From assembly GCF_016654115.1 (NCBI RefSeq), contig NZ_JAEQAZ010000008.1:1-64000 (forward strand): 64,000 nucleotides of DNA, given 5' to 3'. Of this stretch, positions 1 to 10,709 are shown in pieces. The stretch is from Streptomyces sp. MBT53 (GTDB lineage Bacteria > Actinomycetota > Actinomycetes > Streptomycetales > Streptomycetaceae). The position numbers and the translations under genes are program-made. The notes beneath the pieces were generated by a model that was not told the DNA's origin, made no database searches, and saw nothing but the letters and a program-made list of their open reading frames with translations. Position 1 is the stretch's first letter, and each line of letters starts with the position of its first letter.

Positions 1-23
1 GACGCCGCCGAACAAATATTGAT

Positions 24-67
24 AAGGGTTGGACCCTGAACTTCGGTTCGGGGTCCAACCCTTTTTT
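24..67 (+). terminator. Strong Rho-independent terminator
   Basis: A nearly perfect 18-bp stem with a TTCG tetraloop (arms 24-41 and 46-63) is followed by six T residues at 62-67. It ends transcription of a plus-strand gene lying left of the window; a TGA at 20-22 may be that gene's stop codon. It also overlaps a possible TTG start at 29, which is therefore an unlikely real start for the next gene. Confidence 0.9.
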
Positions 68-112
68 GTTGGGCGTCACTTGAAGTTCACATTGCACAAT
101 CACCATCCGAGC

Positions 113-790
113 ATGGGTACTGCTGCAATGCTCAGGGCCGCAGGCGTCGGACTCGGTGACGAGGTCGTCGTGCCGGCGTTCGGGAACGTGGAAGTCGCTG
201 AGGCCGTCACTCTCGCGGGTGGGCTGCCGGTGTTCGCCGACATAGATCCGGTGACCTACTGCCTCGACGCGTCCGCTGTCGAAGCGGCCGTAACTCCGCG
301 TACCGCGGCGATAGTTGTCGTACATCGATTCGGTCGGTCCGCTGATGTCGCGCGGTTGCTCGGGGTCGGGCAGCGGCATGGGCTGCTGGTGTTGCAGCAG
401 GGGGAGTCCGAGGCGCCGTACGACGAGGTGGCTCAGCGGCGGGAGCGGGCTTCCTATCTTGATGCGAAGCTGCGTGGGGTGCGGACGCCCGATGGTGGGG
501 ACGGGCACACCTACCAGCAGTACGTCGTGCGGGTGCCGGGGAACGGGCGGCCGGATCGTGACGCCTTCGCTCGGGCCGTGCGGGGCAGGGGAGTTGAGTG
601 CCGGGTGCCGGTGAAGACGCCTGTGCATCGGCTGCCGGAATTCCGTCGGTGCGTGGCGCTGCCCGAGACCGAGCGGGCCGCGGACGAGACGCTCGCGCTA
701 CCGGTCGACGCCTCGTTGACCAAGCGGGAGATGCAGCGGATCGTGTCCGCGTGCAACGCGCTCGGGGGACTGTTGCAGCCCGCATTCTGA
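113..790 (+). CDS. DegT/DnrJ/EryC1/StrS-like protein lacking the PLP-lysine region
   Basis: Residues 1-100 resemble the first part of the large domain of sugar aminotransferases (GTAA, GVGLGDEVVVPAF, PVFADIDP, TPRTAAIVVVH). Residues about 115-225 resemble their C-terminal small domain (HTYQQYVVRV, ALPVDASLT). The roughly 100 residues between, which in the family carry the cofactor aspartate and the Schiff-base lysine, are absent, and there is no N-terminal arm. The protein is 225 aa against about 370 for a normal member. A PLP-dependent transamination role is therefore unlikely; it could be a structural remnant, a binding protein or a decaying gene. Start is uncertain: ATG 113 is chosen because the reading frame further upstream runs into the terminator; TTG 80 is the alternative. 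No good ribosome binding site is seen. Confidence 0.6.
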   Translation: MGTAAMLRAAGVGLGDEVVVPAFGNVEVAEAVTLAGGLPVFADIDPVTYCLDASAVEAAVTPRTAAIVVVHRFGRSADVARLLGVGQRHGLLVLQQGESEAPYDEVAQRRERASYLDAKLRGVRTPDGGDGHTYQQYVVRVPGNGRPDRDAFARAVRGRGVECRVPVKTPVHRLPEFRRCVALPETERAADETLALPVDASLTKREMQRIVSACNALGGLLQPAF

Positions 791-815
791 CCGAGTCGGG
801 GTCGGGCTGCGGTGG

Positions 816-845
816 TTGGGCACACGGGCCTGTTCGGGGTATGAT
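816..845 (+). promoter_or_regulatory. Promoter of tRNA-Thr
   Basis: TTGGGC at 816-821 and TATGAT at 840-845 are separated by 18 bp, a good match to the vegetative sigma (HrdB) pattern. Transcription would start near 852, about 34 nt before the mature tRNA. Confidence 0.6.
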
Positions 846-885
846 TCTTTTCGTCGCCGCGAGGGAAACCTCGGGAAAGCGACAG

Positions 886-961
886 GCCCTCTTAGCTCAG
901 TCGGTAGAGCGTCTCCATGGTAAGGAGAAGGTCAACGGTTCGATTCCGTTAGAGGGCTCCA
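886..961 (+). tRNA. tRNA-Thr (anticodon GGT)
   Basis: Full cloverleaf of 76 nt. The acceptor stem GCCCTCT pairs with AGAGGGC at 951-957, the D arm is GCTC/GAGC, the anticodon stem TCTCC/GGAGA encloses loop ATGGTAA with anticodon GGT, and the T arm is AACGG/CCGTT with loop TTCGATT. The 3' CCA is encoded (959-961). It reads the threonine codon ACC, one of the commonest in this GC-rich genome. Confidence 0.97.
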
Positions 962-968
962 GTAACTG

Positions 969-999
969 AAAGGCCCCGCCCAATTGGGCGGGGCCTTTT
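969..999. terminator. Bidirectional terminator between tRNA-Thr and osaC
   Basis: A perfect 13-bp stem (969-981 with 986-998) and an AATT loop, followed by TTTT on the plus strand. It lies 8 nt after the tRNA and 13 nt beyond the stop codon of the convergent osaC, so it can serve both. Confidence 0.9.
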
Positions 1000-1012
1000 G
1001 CGTGTTGGGGTG

Positions 1013-3763
1013 TCAGTCCTTCTGGAGGCCCGGGACCCGCATGGCGAGGATGGCCATGTCGTCGGACGGGGCGTCCGACGCGAAGCGTTCGACCGCGCGC
1101 ATGATGCGGGCCGCGACCGCGCCGGCCGTCAGGCCCGTGCAGGTGGTGAGGACGTCGGTGAGGCCGTCGTCGCCCAGCATGCGGGTGCCTTCGCGGCGTT
1201 CCGTGACGCCGTCCGTGACGCAGAGGAGGACGTCGCCGGGGTCGAGGGTGACCGTCTGCTCGTAGAGCTCCAGGTCGTCCATGACGCCGAGGAGGGGCTG
1301 CGGTTCGGCGGCCGGTTCGACCGTGCCGTCCTGGCGCAGGCGGAGCGGGAGGGGGTGGCCGGCGCAGACCACCTTCAGCTTGGCGCTGCCGTCCTCCTGG
1401 GGCCACAACTCGCCGTAGAGGAGGGTCAGGAAGCGGCTGCGGGCGCCCTCGTCGAGGATCGCGGAGTTGAGGCGCTCCAGGACCGCGGGGCCGCCGAAAC
1501 CCTCTCTGGCGAGCAGGCGGAGGGCGTGGCGGGCCAGGCCGGTGACCGCGGCTGCCTCGGGTCCTGTGCCGCAGACGTCGCCGATGGCGAAGCCGTAGAC
1601 GCCGTCGCGGATGGGGAACAAGTCGTAGAAGTCGCCGCCCACTTCGTTGCCTTCGCCGGCCGCGCGGTAGATGACTTCGACCTCCACGCCCTCGATGTGC
1701 GGGAGGTCGGGGGGCAGGAGGCTGCGCTGGAGGGACTGGCTGATGGCCGTGCGCTCCGAGTACAGGCGGGCGTTGTCGAGGGCGAGGGCGGCTCGGCGGC
1801 TCAAGTCCTCGGCCAGTTCCAGGATTTCCTGGCGGAAGTGTTCGTCGGTGGGCTTGCCGAGGGTCAGCATGCCGATGACGCGGTTGCGGGCGACCAAGGG
1901 GAGGACGACTGTTTCGCCGCCAACTGCGGACGCCGTAGCGAGGGTTGGGCCGATGCCCGAGCTGACGCGGCGGGTCGGTTCGCCGAGGCCGAGGCTGCGC
2001 ATGGAGGTGCGCAGAGCCGCCTGGTGGGCGGCTTCGGCGGGGGCGGCCCAGACGCGGGCGCCGGGGGTGGGTACCGGGTCCGGAGGGGCGATCTTCGAGA
2101 GCAACGACTTGATGCCGTCGATGAGTTCCTCGTCCTCGTGCAAGACGTACGAGAGGTACGGGTCGGAGGCCTGGTCGGCGATCGTGTAGACCGCGCACCA
2201 GGTGGCGAGGGTCGGGACCGTCATCTGGGCCATCAGGGCCAGGGTCTGGTCGCGGTCCAGGGTGCCGGCGAGGAGGTCGGAGGCCTCCACCAGGAAGCTG
2301 AGCGAGCCGCGGCGCAGGCGCTCGAGTTCGCCCAGGCGGGCCGACTCGACCGCCAACGCGATGCGGTCGGCGGCGAATTGGAGGCGGAGGGCTTCTTCGT
2401 TCGAGTACTTGTTGGGGCCTTCGGCCGCGACTCCCAGGGAGCCGGTGAGGCGGCCCTCCACCTTCAGGGGGACCGTGACGACCGAGCGCATTCCGGTGCC
2501 GCTGAGGAGCGGTACGGCGCCCGGGACGGCCTGGAGGTCCTCGTGGACGGCCGGCATGCGGGCGGAGCCGTAGCGACCGGGGCCCGCTTCGACGGGCACG
2601 CGCGCGAAGCGTTGGCGTGCGGAGGGCAGACCGGTGGAGGCGCGGACCTCCAACTCCGTTTCGTCGTCGGTCGCGAGGAGGAGGAAGGCGGAGTCTCCGT
2701 CGAGCATGTCGCGGGCGCGCTCGACCGTGCGCTGGAGGAGACCGTCGAGGTCGTCCGGCGCGGGGGAGCCGATGAACACCTCGAAGGGATCGGTGTTCTG
2801 GCCGTCCGGGGTGGACGCGGCGTCGGGGGCGGGGCCGCGCAACGGGGTCTGCAGAACCGCGCGTTCGTGGTCCCTTACCAGGAGGCACACGGTTGACGGC
2901 TCGCCGCCGGTGTCGCGCACACGGAGGTGGGAGGCGTACACCGGGATCACGCGGCCGTCGGCGCCGCGGATGCCGTAACTGCCCTCCCAGCGGGAGAGGC
3001 GCAGTGCTTCGGCGATGCCGGTGCTGGTGCCCGGGGTGTGCGGCCAGGCCGCGAGGTCGGTCAGGGGCTTGCCGGTGACCTGTTCGGGGGCGTAGCCGAA
3101 GAGTTCCTCGGCGTCCTCGTTCCAGGACGCGATGGAGCCCGTACGGTCGATCTGGACGACCGCGACACGGACCCTGCCGTCGGCGAGCGGGAGGAGGGCG
3201 GCCGGGAGGGACGGGCCGGCCGCGCGGGTGCCCACCGGGCGGGCGGGGAGGTCGAGTTGGAACCAGACCAGCTTCTGCGTGGGGGTGTAGTCGACGCCCC
3301 AGCGGCTGGCCAGGGCCGCGCACAGCTGGAGGCCCCGTCCGCCCTCGCGGTCCGGGCTGCTCATGGTGATCGCGGCCCCCTGGAGGGGGATCTCGCGCTC
3401 CGGATAGTGGTCGGCGACCTCGATCCGCACGCCGTCGTCACTCCGTAGGCACAGAACATCCGCGGCTGTGCCCGCGTGGACCACGGCGTTGGTCACCAGC
3501 TCGCTGGTGAGGACCACGGCGTCGTCGACGATGTCGGCGAAGCCCCAGCCCTGCAGGGTGTCGCGGACGAACGACCGCGCGGTGGCGACCGATCGTCCGG
3601 CGGGCTCGAAGCTGGCTGCCGCGCGCGCGGTGATCACAGAACTCCTCGGCCTGTTGTCGGCGGGCAGGGGCCCATGGCCGATCGGCGCCTGCCGGGGCAA
3701 CGGCTGGTTCCCGGTCGGCGGGGGATCCTGGGGCGTTCCTCCAGGATGCAGTCCGGTGGTCAT
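1013..3763 (-). CDS. osaC: Multidomain anti-sigma/phosphatase regulator OsaC
   Basis: Predicted 916 aa. Domains in order: an RsbW-like HATPase (about 40-170; ELVTNAVVHAG, GGRGLQLC), a PAS domain (about 190-290; WNEDAEELFGYAPEQV), two GAF domains (about 335-650), and a C-terminal PP2C/SpoIIE phosphatase (about 675-910; GGDFYDLF, IGDVCGTG, DGVTERR, SDDMAILA). The architecture and the divergent position next to osaA match S. coelicolor OsaC, which is reported to return SigB activity to baseline after osmotic stress. It probably binds an anti-sigma factor antagonist or sigma factor and dephosphorylates the antagonist. Start ATG 3763 is chosen over upstream starts because GGAGGGG lies 10 nt before it. 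The stop abuts the tRNA terminator. Confidence 0.9.
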   Translation of the reverse strand: MTTGLHPGGTPQDPPPTGNQPLPRQAPIGHGPLPADNRPRSSVITARAAASFEPAGRSVATARSFVRDTLQGWGFADIVDDAVVLTSELVTNAVVHAGTAADVLCLRSDDGVRIEVADHYPEREIPLQGAAITMSSPDREGGRGLQLCAALASRWGVDYTPTQKLVWFQLDLPARPVGTRAAGPSLPAALLPLADGRVRVAVVQIDRTGSIASWNEDAEELFGYAPEQVTGKPLTDLAAWPHTPGTSTGIAEALRLSRWEGSYGIRGADGRVIPVYASHLRVRDTGGEPSTVCLLVRDHERAVLQTPLRGPAPDAASTPDGQNTDPFEVFIGSPAPDDLDGLLQRTVERARDMLDGDSAFLLLATDDETELEVRASTGLPSARQRFARVPVEAGPGRYGSARMPAVHEDLQAVPGAVPLLSGTGMRSVVTVPLKVEGRLTGSLGVAAEGPNKYSNEEALRLQFAADRIALAVESARLGELERLRRGSLSFLVEASDLLAGTLDRDQTLALMAQMTVPTLATWCAVYTIADQASDPYLSYVLHEDEELIDGIKSLLSKIAPPDPVPTPGARVWAAPAEAAHQAALRTSMRSLGLGEPTRRVSSGIGPTLATASAVGGETVVLPLVARNRVIGMLTLGKPTDEHFRQEILELAEDLSRRAALALDNARLYSERTAISQSLQRSLLPPDLPHIEGVEVEVIYRAAGEGNEVGGDFYDLFPIRDGVYGFAIGDVCGTGPEAAAVTGLARHALRLLAREGFGGPAVLERLNSAILDEGARSRFLTLLYGELWPQEDGSAKLKVVCAGHPLPLRLRQDGTVEPAAEPQPLLGVMDDLELYEQTVTLDPGDVLLCVTDGVTERREGTRMLGDDGLTDVLTTCTGLTAGAVAARIMRAVERFASDAPSDDMAILAMRVPGLQKD

Positions 3764-4147
3764 GGTGCGGTGCCCCTCCGATGCCTGCCCGCTCGTGCTC
3801 GTGCCACCGCCCAGGCCGGACGGAACCGGCGCGGCTGGACAGCCGCATGCAAGGTTACTTACCTTCACCGTCCATGCGGATGCCGGTCCGCAGTGTTTCC
3901 GTCCTCAGGGTGTGCGGACCGTGTGCGAAGCTGCCGAACTGTTATGGCCTGGTTCAGGCAGGGTGAAACACTGGGCAGGATTCTGGTGAAGGTCCGGGCA
4001 GGCCGGGTGTCTTCTGTGTACTGCGGGCAGCAGGCTTTGTTGAAGGCCGGTGAACCGGGCAGAGATACGCGGCAGTGACCGAAACGCCGAGCAGCAGCAC
4101 CCAGTACAGCAGTAGCAGCAACGGTCGACCCCTGCGGGAGGGACACA
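3764..4147. promoter_or_regulatory. Divergent osaC/osaA control region
   Basis: This 384-nt gap holds no convincing gene. It contains a short inverted repeat, AAGGT-TACTT-ACCTT, at 3851-3865, 88 nt upstream of the osaC start, and a run of CAGCAG-type trinucleotides at 4092-4120 before osaA. GGGAGGG at about 4136-4142 is the osaA ribosome binding site. I could not place a clear sigma-B type promoter (GTTT...GGGTA) by eye. Confidence 0.45.
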
Positions 4148-7100
4148 GTGGAGTCTGGCGCAGCGACGCGGGCCACCAAGACGCGCGCGAAAGGCGGACA
4201 GTCCCTGAAGAACCAGCGCAAACCGCGCAATGGGACCACGGAAGTGGACGCGGCCTCCTTGGACCGGCTGCTGACCGCTCTGGTCGCCATGCGGGACGGC
4301 AACTTCCGCAAGCGGCTCACGGTGTCCGGCGACGGCGAGATGTCGGAGATCGCCGCCGTGTTCAACGAGGTGGCCGACCGTAATCTGCACCTCACGGGTG
4401 AGCTGTCGCGGGTACGGCGGATGGTCGGGCGTGAGGGAAAGCTCACCGAGCGGCTGGAGACGGGCGCCTGCGAGGGTTCCTGGGCCTCGGCCATCGATGC
4501 CTCCAACGCCCTCGTGGACGACCTCGTACGGCCCGTCTCAGAGGTCGGACGGGTGCTCTCCGCGGTGGCCGAGGGTGATCTGTCGCCGCGCATGGAGTTG
4601 CGGACGCAGGCGCAGGACGACGGGAACGGGCATCCGCTGCGCGGGGAGTTCCTGAAGGTCGGGCGGACGGTCAACAATCTGGTTGATCAACTGTCCACGT
4701 TCACCGACGAGGTCACCCGCGTGGCCAGCGAGGTGGGCACCGAGGGCAAGCTCGGCGGGCAGGCACGCGTGCGTGGCATGTCGGGCTCCTGGAAGGACCT
4801 CACGGAGTCCGTCAACACGATGGCGTACCGGCTGACGGCCCAGGTGCGGGACATCGCGCTGGTGACCACGGCGGTCGCCAAGGGTGACCTGTCACGCAAG
4901 GTCACCGTCCATGTCGCCGGCGAGATGCTGGAGCTCAAGAACACCGTCAACACGATGGTGGACCAGCTGTCCTCGTTCTCCTCCGAGGTGACGCGAGTCG
5001 CCCGCGAGGTGGGCACCGAGGGTGAGTTGGGCGGCCAGGCGCAGGTGCCGGGTGTGGCCGGGGTGTGGAAGGACCTCACCGACTCGGTCAACATCATGGC
5101 CGGCAACCTGACGGCCCAGGTGCGCGGGATCGCCCAGGTGACGACGGCCGTCGCCAACGGTGACCTGTCGCAGAAGGTGACCGTGTCGGCGCGGGGCGAG
5201 GTCGCCCAGCTCGCCGAGACGATCAACCAGATGACCGAGACGCTGCGCACCTTCGCCGACGAGGTCACGCGGGTGGCCAACGAGGTCGGTGCCGAGGGGC
5301 AGCTCGGCGGGCAGGCGAACGTGCCGGGTGCGGCGGGGACGTGGAAGGACCTCACCGACTCGGTGAACACGGTCTTCCGGAACCTGACGATCCAGGTGCG
5401 GGACATCGCCGCCGTGACGACCGCGGTGGCGAGCGGTGACCTGTCCCAGAAGGTCACGGTGAACGTGGCCGGCGAGATGCTGGAGCTGAAGAACACCGTC
5501 AACGGGATGGTTGATCAACTGTCCTCGTTCGGTGCCGAGGTCACGCGCGTGGCGCGCGAGATCGGTGTCGAGGGCGAGTTGGGCGGCCAGGCGCAGGTGC
5601 CGGGCGCGGCCGGTACATGGAAGGACTTGACCGACTCGGTCAACACTGCATTCCGCAACCTCACCGGCCAGGTGCGCAACATCGCCCAGGTGACGACGGC
5701 CGTGGCCAACGGCGATCTGTCGCAGAAGGTCACCGTCGATGTCTCCGGCGAGATGCTTCAGTTGAAGAACACCGTCAACACGATGGTCGACCAACTGTCG
5801 TCGTTCGCCGACCAGGTGACCCGCATGGCCCGGGACGTGGGCACCGAGGGCCGGCTCGGTGGGCAGGCGCGCGTGGACGGCGTCTCGGGTACCTGGAAGG
5901 AACTCACCGACTCCGTCAACTCGATGGCCGGGAACCTGACCTCCCAGGTGCGCAACATCGCCCAGGTGACGACGGCGGTGGCCCAGGGCGACCTGTCCCA
6001 GAAGATCGACGTGGACGCACGCGGCGAGATCCTGGAGCTGAAGAACACCATCAACACGATGGTTGATCAACTGTCCGCGTTCGCCGATCAGGTGACCCGG
6101 GTGGCCCGCGATGTGGGCACGGAGGGCCGGCTCGGCGGGCAGGCGCAGGTGCCCGGTGTCGCCGGTGTGTGGCGCGATCTGACGGACTCGGTGAACGGCA
6201 TGGCTGGGAACCTCACCGCCCAGGTCCGCAACATCGCGCAGGTCGCTACCGCGGTCGCCCGGGGTGACCTGTCCCAGAAGATCACCGTGGACGCGCGCGG
6301 GGAGATCCTGGAGCTGAAGAACACCCTGAACACGATGGTCGACCAGCTTTCCTCGTTCGCCGAGGAGGTCACGCGTGTGGCCCGCGAGGTGGGCACCGAG
6401 GGGCAGTTGGGCGGTCAGGCCGAGGTGCAGGGTGTCTCCGGCACCTGGAAGGATCTCACGCAGTCGGTGAACTTCATGGCCAACAACCTGACCATCCAGG
6501 TGCGCCAGATCGCCGAGGTCACGACAGCCGTCGCCAAGGGCGACCTGTCCAAGAAGATCACTGTTGACGCGAAGGGCGAGATCCTTGAGCTCGTCACGAC
6601 GGTCAACACCATGGTTGATCAACTGTCGTCGTTCGCCGAGCAGGTGACCCGGGTGGCCCGTGAGGTGGGCACCGAGGGCATCCTGGGCGGCCAGGCGCAT
6701 GTGCCGGGCATCACGGGCATCTGGAAGGACCTCAGCGGCAACGTCAACCTGATGGCCAACAACCTGACCATGCAGGTGCGGAACATCTCCCAGGTCGCGG
6801 CGGCCGTCGCCAACGGCGACCTGACCCGGACGGTGACGATCGAGGCGCGCGGCGAGGTCCAGCAGCTCGCCGACACCTTCAACACCATGGTGAAGACGCT
6901 GAGTTCGTTCGCCGACCAGGTCACCAAGGTGGCCCGTGAGGTGGGCACGGACGGCATCCTGGGCGGCCAGGCGCACGTACCGGGGGTCGCGGGCACCTGG
7001 AAGGACCTCACCGACTCGGTGAACGGCATGGCGTCCAACCTGACCGGTCAGGTGCGCAACATCGCGATGGTCACCACGGCCATCGCCAAGGGCGACTTGA

Positions 7101-9616
7101 CCAAGAAGATCGACATTGACGCCCGCGGCGAGATCCTGGAACTCAAGACGACGATCAACACCATGGTTGATCAGCTGTCCAGTTTCGCCGAGGAGGTCAC
7201 CCGGGTGGCCCGCGAGGTGGGCACGGAAGGCCAGTTGGGCGGCCAGGCACGCGTGCGTGACGTCGACGGCACCTGGCGCGACCTCACCGAGTCGGTGAAC
7301 GAGATGGCCGGGAACCTGACCCGCCAGGTGCGTGCCATCGCGCGCGTGGCGACCGCGGTGACCCGGGGCGACCTGAACCTGAAGATCGACGTGGACGCGT
7401 CCGGCGAGATCCAGGAACTCCAGGACTACATCAACAAGATGATCGCCAACCTGCGCGACACCACGATCGCCAACAAGGAGCAGGACTGGCTCAAGGGCAA
7501 CCTCGCCCGCATCTCGGCGCTGATGCAGGGCCGCCGCGACCTGGACGACGTCGCCTCGCTGATCATGAGCGAGCTGACACCGGTGGTCTCCGCGCAGCAC
7601 GGCGCGTTCTTCCTCGCGCTGCCCCTGGCGGACGCGGAGGGCGAAGAGGCGTACGAACTGCGCATGCTGGGGTCCTACGGCTACTCCATGGGCTCCATGC
7701 CGACGTCGTTCAGGCCCGGTGAGGCGCTGATCGGGACGGCCGCCCAGGAGCGGCGCACGATCCTCGTGGAGAACGCGCCCAGCGGCTATCTGAAGATCTC
7801 CTCGGGGCTCGGGGAGGCACCGCCCGCGCAGGTGATCGTGCTTCCGGTGCTGTTCGAGGGGAAGGTGCTCGGCGTCATCGAGCTGGCCTCCTTCACGCCC
7901 TTCACGCAGATCCAGAAGGACTTCCTCAACCAGATCGCCGAGATGATCGCGACCAGCGTCAACACCATCTCCGTCAACACCAAGACGGAGCTGCTGCTGA
8001 AGCAGTCCCAGGAGCTGACCGAGCAACTCCAGGAGCGGTCGGACGAGTTGGAGAACCGGCAGAAGGCGCTCCAGTCGTCCAACGCCGAACTGGAGGAGAA
8101 GGCCGAGCTGCTGGCCCAGCAGAACCGGGACATCGAGGTCAAGAACACCGAGATCGAGGAGGCCCGGCAGGTCCTGGAGGAGCGCGCCGAGCAGCTCGCC
8201 GTATCGATGCGCTACAAGAGCGAGTTCCTCGCCAACATGTCGCACGAGCTGCGCACACCGCTCAACTCGCTGCTGATCCTGGCCAAGTTGCTCGCCGACA
8301 ACGCGGAGGGGAACCTCTCCCCGAAGCAGGTCGAGTTCGCCGAGACGATCCACGGCGCGGGGTCCGACCTGCTCCAGCTGATCAACGACATCCTGGACCT
8401 GTCGAAGGTCGAGGCGGGCAAGATGGACGTCTCCCCGACGCGCATCGCGCTCGTCCAACTCGTCGACTACGTAGAGGCCACTTTCCGTCCGCTGACCGCG
8501 GAGAAGGGCCTCGACCTGTCCGTACGGGTGTCGCCCGAACTGCCCGCCACGCTCCACACCGACGAGCAGCGACTGCTCCAGGTGCTGCGCAACCTGCTGT
8601 CCAACGCGGTGAAGTTCACCGACTCCGGGGCGGTCGAACTGGTCATCCGGCCGGCCGGCGCGGATGTGCCGGTGGCGATCCGGGAGCAGCTCCTGGAGGC
8701 CGGTTCGCTGCGGGACGCGGACGCCGACCTGATCGCGTTCTCGGTGACCGACACCGGGATCGGGATCGCGGGCAGCAAGATGCGGGTCATCTTCGAGGCG
8801 TTCAAGCAGGCGGACGGTACGACCAGCCGCAAGTACGGCGGCACGGGCCTGGGGCTGTCGATCTCCCGGGAGATCGCGCAGCTGCTCGGCGGTGAGATCT
8901 TCGCGCAGAGCGAACCGGGACGCGGTTCGACGTTCACGCTGTATTTGCCGCTGCACCCGAGCGAACTGCCCCCGCAGGGCTACCAGCAGCTGCCCGCGCT
9001 GGAGGCGGGCGACCTCGTGGCGTCGTCCGCCGCGGAGCTCGCCGAGCTGTCGGAGCGGAGCGAGGTGGGCATCGAGACGCCGGCCGAGGTGAAGTCGTAC
9101 CACGAGACGCAGAACGGTGCCGCCGCGCTCTTCAGGAGGCGTCGTAGGGCCGTGGAGCAGTCCGCCCTGCTGGGGCAGACCGTGCGGGACCAGTGGGCGT
9201 CCGAGGAGACCGCGCCCCCGTCGCGCCGGGGCATCCGGTTCAACGGGGAGAAGGTGCTGATCGTCGACGACGACATCCGCAACGTCTTCGCGCTGACGAG
9301 TGTCCTGGAGCAGCACGGGCTGTCCGTGCTGTACGCGGAGAACGGCCGTGAGGGCATCGAAGTCCTGGAGCAGCACGACGATGTGACGGTCGTTCTGATG
9401 GACATCATGATGCCCGAGATGGACGGATACGCGACGACGACGGCGATCCGCAGGATGCCGCAGTTCGCCGGGCTGCCGATCATCGCGCTGACCGCGAAGG
9501 CGATGAAGGGCGACCGGGAGAAGGCGATCGAGTCCGGCGCCTCGGACTACGTCACCAAGCCGGTCGATCCCGATCACCTGTTGTCGGTGATGGAGCAGTG
9601 GATGCGTCCGGAGTGA
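4148..9616 (+). CDS. osaA: Hybrid sensor histidine kinase OsaA with tandem HAMP array
   Basis: Predicted 1822 aa and cytoplasmic, since no membrane segment is visible. Residues about 40-1105 are a head-to-tail array of HAMP-type units, ten closely similar copies of about 92 aa plus one divergent copy at the start. A GAF domain follows (about 1120-1270), then a Gln/Glu-rich coiled coil (about 1280-1355), a HisKA domain with phospho-acceptor His1366 in NMSHELRTP, a HATPase domain ([16 protein letters not shown]), and a C-terminal receiver with phospho-acceptor Asp1752 in [12 protein letters not shown]. Size, order and the adjacent osaB match S. coelicolor OsaA of the osmoadaptation system. GTG 4148 has GGGAGGG about 6 nt upstream. 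The long HAMP rod presumably passes a signal to the kinase core and must fold as a parallel dimer. Confidence 0.93.
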   Translation: MESGAATRATKTRAKGGQSLKNQRKPRNGTTEVDAASLDRLLTALVAMRDGNFRKRLTVSGDGEMSEIAAVFNEVADRNLHLTGELSRVRRMVGREGKLTERLETGACEGSWASAIDASNALVDDLVRPVSEVGRVLSAVAEGDLSPRMELRTQAQDDGNGHPLRGEFLKVGRTVNNLVDQLSTFTDEVTRVASEVGTEGKLGGQARVRGMSGSWKDLTESVNTMAYRLTAQVRDIALVTTAVAKGDLSRKVTVHVAGEMLELKNTVNTMVDQLSSFSSEVTRVAREVGTEGELGGQAQVPGVAGVWKDLTDSVNIMAGNLTAQVRGIAQVTTAVANGDLSQKVTVSARGEVAQLAETINQMTETLRTFADEVTRVANEVGAEGQLGGQANVPGAAGTWKDLTDSVNTVFRNLTIQVRDIAAVTTAVASGDLSQKVTVNVAGEMLELKNTVNGMVDQLSSFGAEVTRVAREIGVEGELGGQAQVPGAAGTWKDLTDSVNTAFRNLTGQVRNIAQVTTAVANGDLSQKVTVDVSGEMLQLKNTVNTMVDQLSSFADQVTRMARDVGTEGRLGGQARVDGVSGTWKELTDSVNSMAGNLTSQVRNIAQVTTAVAQGDLSQKIDVDARGEILELKNTINTMVDQLSAFADQVTRVARDVGTEGRLGGQAQVPGVAGVWRDLTDSVNGMAGNLTAQVRNIAQVATAVARGDLSQKITVDARGEILELKNTLNTMVDQLSSFAEEVTRVAREVGTEGQLGGQAEVQGVSGTWKDLTQSVNFMANNLTIQVRQIAEVTTAVAKGDLSKKITVDAKGEILELVTTVNTMVDQLSSFAEQVTRVAREVGTEGILGGQAHVPGITGIWKDLSGNVNLMANNLTMQVRNISQVAAAVANGDLTRTVTIEARGEVQQLADTFNTMVKTLSSFADQVTKVAREVGTDGILGGQAHVPGVAGTWKDLTDSVNGMASNLTGQVRNIAMVTTAIAKGDLTKKIDIDARGEILELKTTINTMVDQLSSFAEEVTRVAREVGTEGQLGGQARVRDVDGTWRDLTESVNEMAGNLTRQVRAIARVATAVTRGDLNLKIDVDASGEIQELQDYINKMIANLRDTTIANKEQDWLKGNLARISALMQGRRDLDDVASLIMSELTPVVSAQHGAFFLALPLADAEGEEAYELRMLGSYGYSMGSMPTSFRPGEALIGTAAQERRTILVENAPSGYLKISSGLGEAPPAQVIVLPVLFEGKVLGVIELASFTPFTQIQKDFLNQIAEMIATSVNTISVNTKTELLLKQSQELTEQLQERSDELENRQKALQSSNAELEEKAELLAQQNRDIEVKNTEIEEARQVLEERAEQLAVSMRYKSEFLANMSHELRTPLNSLLILAKLLADNAEGNLSPKQVEFAETIHGAGSDLLQLINDILDLSKVEAGKMDVSPTRIALVQLVDYVEATFRPLTAEKGLDLSVRVSPELPATLHTDEQRLLQVLRNLLSNAVKFTDSGAVELVIRPAGADVPVAIREQLLEAGSLRDADADLIAFSVTDTGIGIAGSKMRVIFEAFKQADGTTSRKYGGTGLGLSISREIAQLLGGEIFAQSEPGRGSTFTLYLPLHPSELPPQGYQQLPALEAGDLVASSAAELAELSERSEVGIETPAEVKSYHETQNGAAALFRRRRRAVEQSALLGQTVRDQWASEETAPPSRRGIRFNGEKVLIVDDDIRNVFALTSVLEQHGLSVLYAENGREGIEVLEQHDDVTVVLMDIMMPEMDGYATTTAIRRMPQFAGLPIIALTAKAMKGDREKAIESGASDYVTKPVDPDHLLSVMEQWMRPE
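4670..7429 (+). repeat. Ten tandem about 276-bp repeats within osaA
   Basis: Each unit encodes the pattern T(V/I)[10 protein letters not shown], then [19 protein letters not shown](K/R)DLT, SVN, Q(V)R, TTAVA.GDLS and GEILELKNT. Units begin near 4670 and recur about every 276 bp. The DNA is similar enough between copies that recombination could change copy number. A degenerate eleventh unit lies just upstream (about 4280-4660). Confidence 0.85.
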
Positions 9617-9902
9617 CGGAAACGATCGGACCTGACGGGAAAGCAGTGGGAACGGCGCGGGGAACGTTCGGTGTGCACGCGGAGTTGCTGACTCAGTGTG
9701 TCCGAAGCCGTGTAGAGGCACGGGATTCGGGGAACCTTCTGGTCTCCCGCTACGTTTCTGCTTCGTGCACAGTGACATCGCGGTGACAGGGTGTGGCGAC
9801 AGGCGGGGTGCGGCTACCATGACCGGCACAAGGACGGGCGGCGCAAGAGAGCCGTCCTCTGGGGCGGCGCCCGGTGCACATCCGGGGCGAGGAGGGCGGG
9901 CC

Positions 9903-10586
9903 ATGGTGCAGAAGGCCAAGATCCTTCTGGTCGATGACCGGCCGGAGAATCTGCTGGCGCTGGAGGCCATCCTCTCTGCGCTCGATCAGACACTGGTTCG
10001 GGCATCGTCCGGAGAGGAAGCGCTCAAAGCACTGCTCACGGACGACTTCGCGGTTATTCTGCTGGACGTCCAGATGCCGGGCATGGACGGTTTCGAAACC
10101 GCCGCGCACATCAAGCGACGGGAGCGGACCCGGGACATCCCGATCATCTTCCTCACCGCGATCAACCACGGCCCGCACCACACCTTCCGGGGGTACGCGG
10201 CGGGCGCGGTCGACTACATCTCCAAGCCGTTCGACCCGTGGGTGCTGCGCGCGAAGGTCTCGGTCTTCGTCGAGCTGTACATGAAGAACTGCCAACTCCG
10301 GGAGCAGGCGGCGCTGTTGCGGCTCCAGCTGGAGGGCGGCGGCAAGCCCGCGGTCGGTGCGGCCAAGGAACCGGCCGGACTGCTCGCCGAGCTGTCCGCG
10401 CGGCTCGCGGCCGTCGAGGAGCAGGCGGAGGCCCTGTCCAAGCAACTCGACGACGAGTCGGCGGACGCGGCTGCCGTGGCCACCGCGGCCCATCTCGAAC
10501 GCAAACTCACCGGGCTGCGCCGGGCACTCGACGCCCTGGAGCCGGGCACCGGCACCGGAGCACCTTCGCTCCCGTCACAGAACTGA
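9903..10586 (+). CDS. osaB: Response regulator OsaB, no DNA-binding domain
   Basis: Predicted 227 aa. Residues 5-120 are a CheY-like receiver with acidic residues in LVDD, phospho-acceptor Asp55 (LLDVQMPGMDG), threonine in FLTA and lysine in ISKPFDP. Residues about 130-215 are a charged heptad-rich coiled coil and no helix-turn-helix is present, so output is probably by protein-protein contact. Its place directly after osaA identifies it as the partner in the osmotic-stress phosphorelay. Start ATG 9903 is preceded by GAGGAGGG; an in-frame ATG about 80 nt earlier lacks one. The 286-nt gap from osaA suggests its own promoter, possibly around TACCAT at 9826. Confidence 0.9.
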   Translation: MVQKAKILLVDDRPENLLALEAILSALDQTLVRASSGEEALKALLTDDFAVILLDVQMPGMDGFETAAHIKRRERTRDIPIIFLTAINHGPHHTFRGYAAGAVDYISKPFDPWVLRAKVSVFVELYMKNCQLREQAALLRLQLEGGGKPAVGAAKEPAGLLAELSARLAAVEEQAEALSKQLDDESADAAAVATAAHLERKLTGLRRALDALEPGTGTGAPSLPSQN

Positions 10587-10709
10587 CGTCCGCCGCGGGC
10601 GCAGTTGTGCGTGAGCGCGCGTCAGTTGCCTGTCCCGTACGGGCGACACGAACGGGTGAAGCAGTGGGCACACGTGTCCCCTGCGCTCTCCACAGGTAAC
10701 CTCACACCT

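Noticed and set aside
29..112. In-frame TTG at 29 as the start of the DegT-like gene
   Set aside because: It lies inside the stem of the strong terminator at 24-67 and the encoded residues do not match the family.
4670..7429. CRISPR-like array
   Set aside because: The repeat unit is 276 bp, in frame and codes for HAMP motifs; there are no short repeats with unique spacers.
4892..9970. Very long open frame antisense to osaA
   Set aside because: It mirrors the repetitive high-GC osaA codons, has no start signal, and its product is a His/Arg/Leu-rich repeat with no domain pattern.
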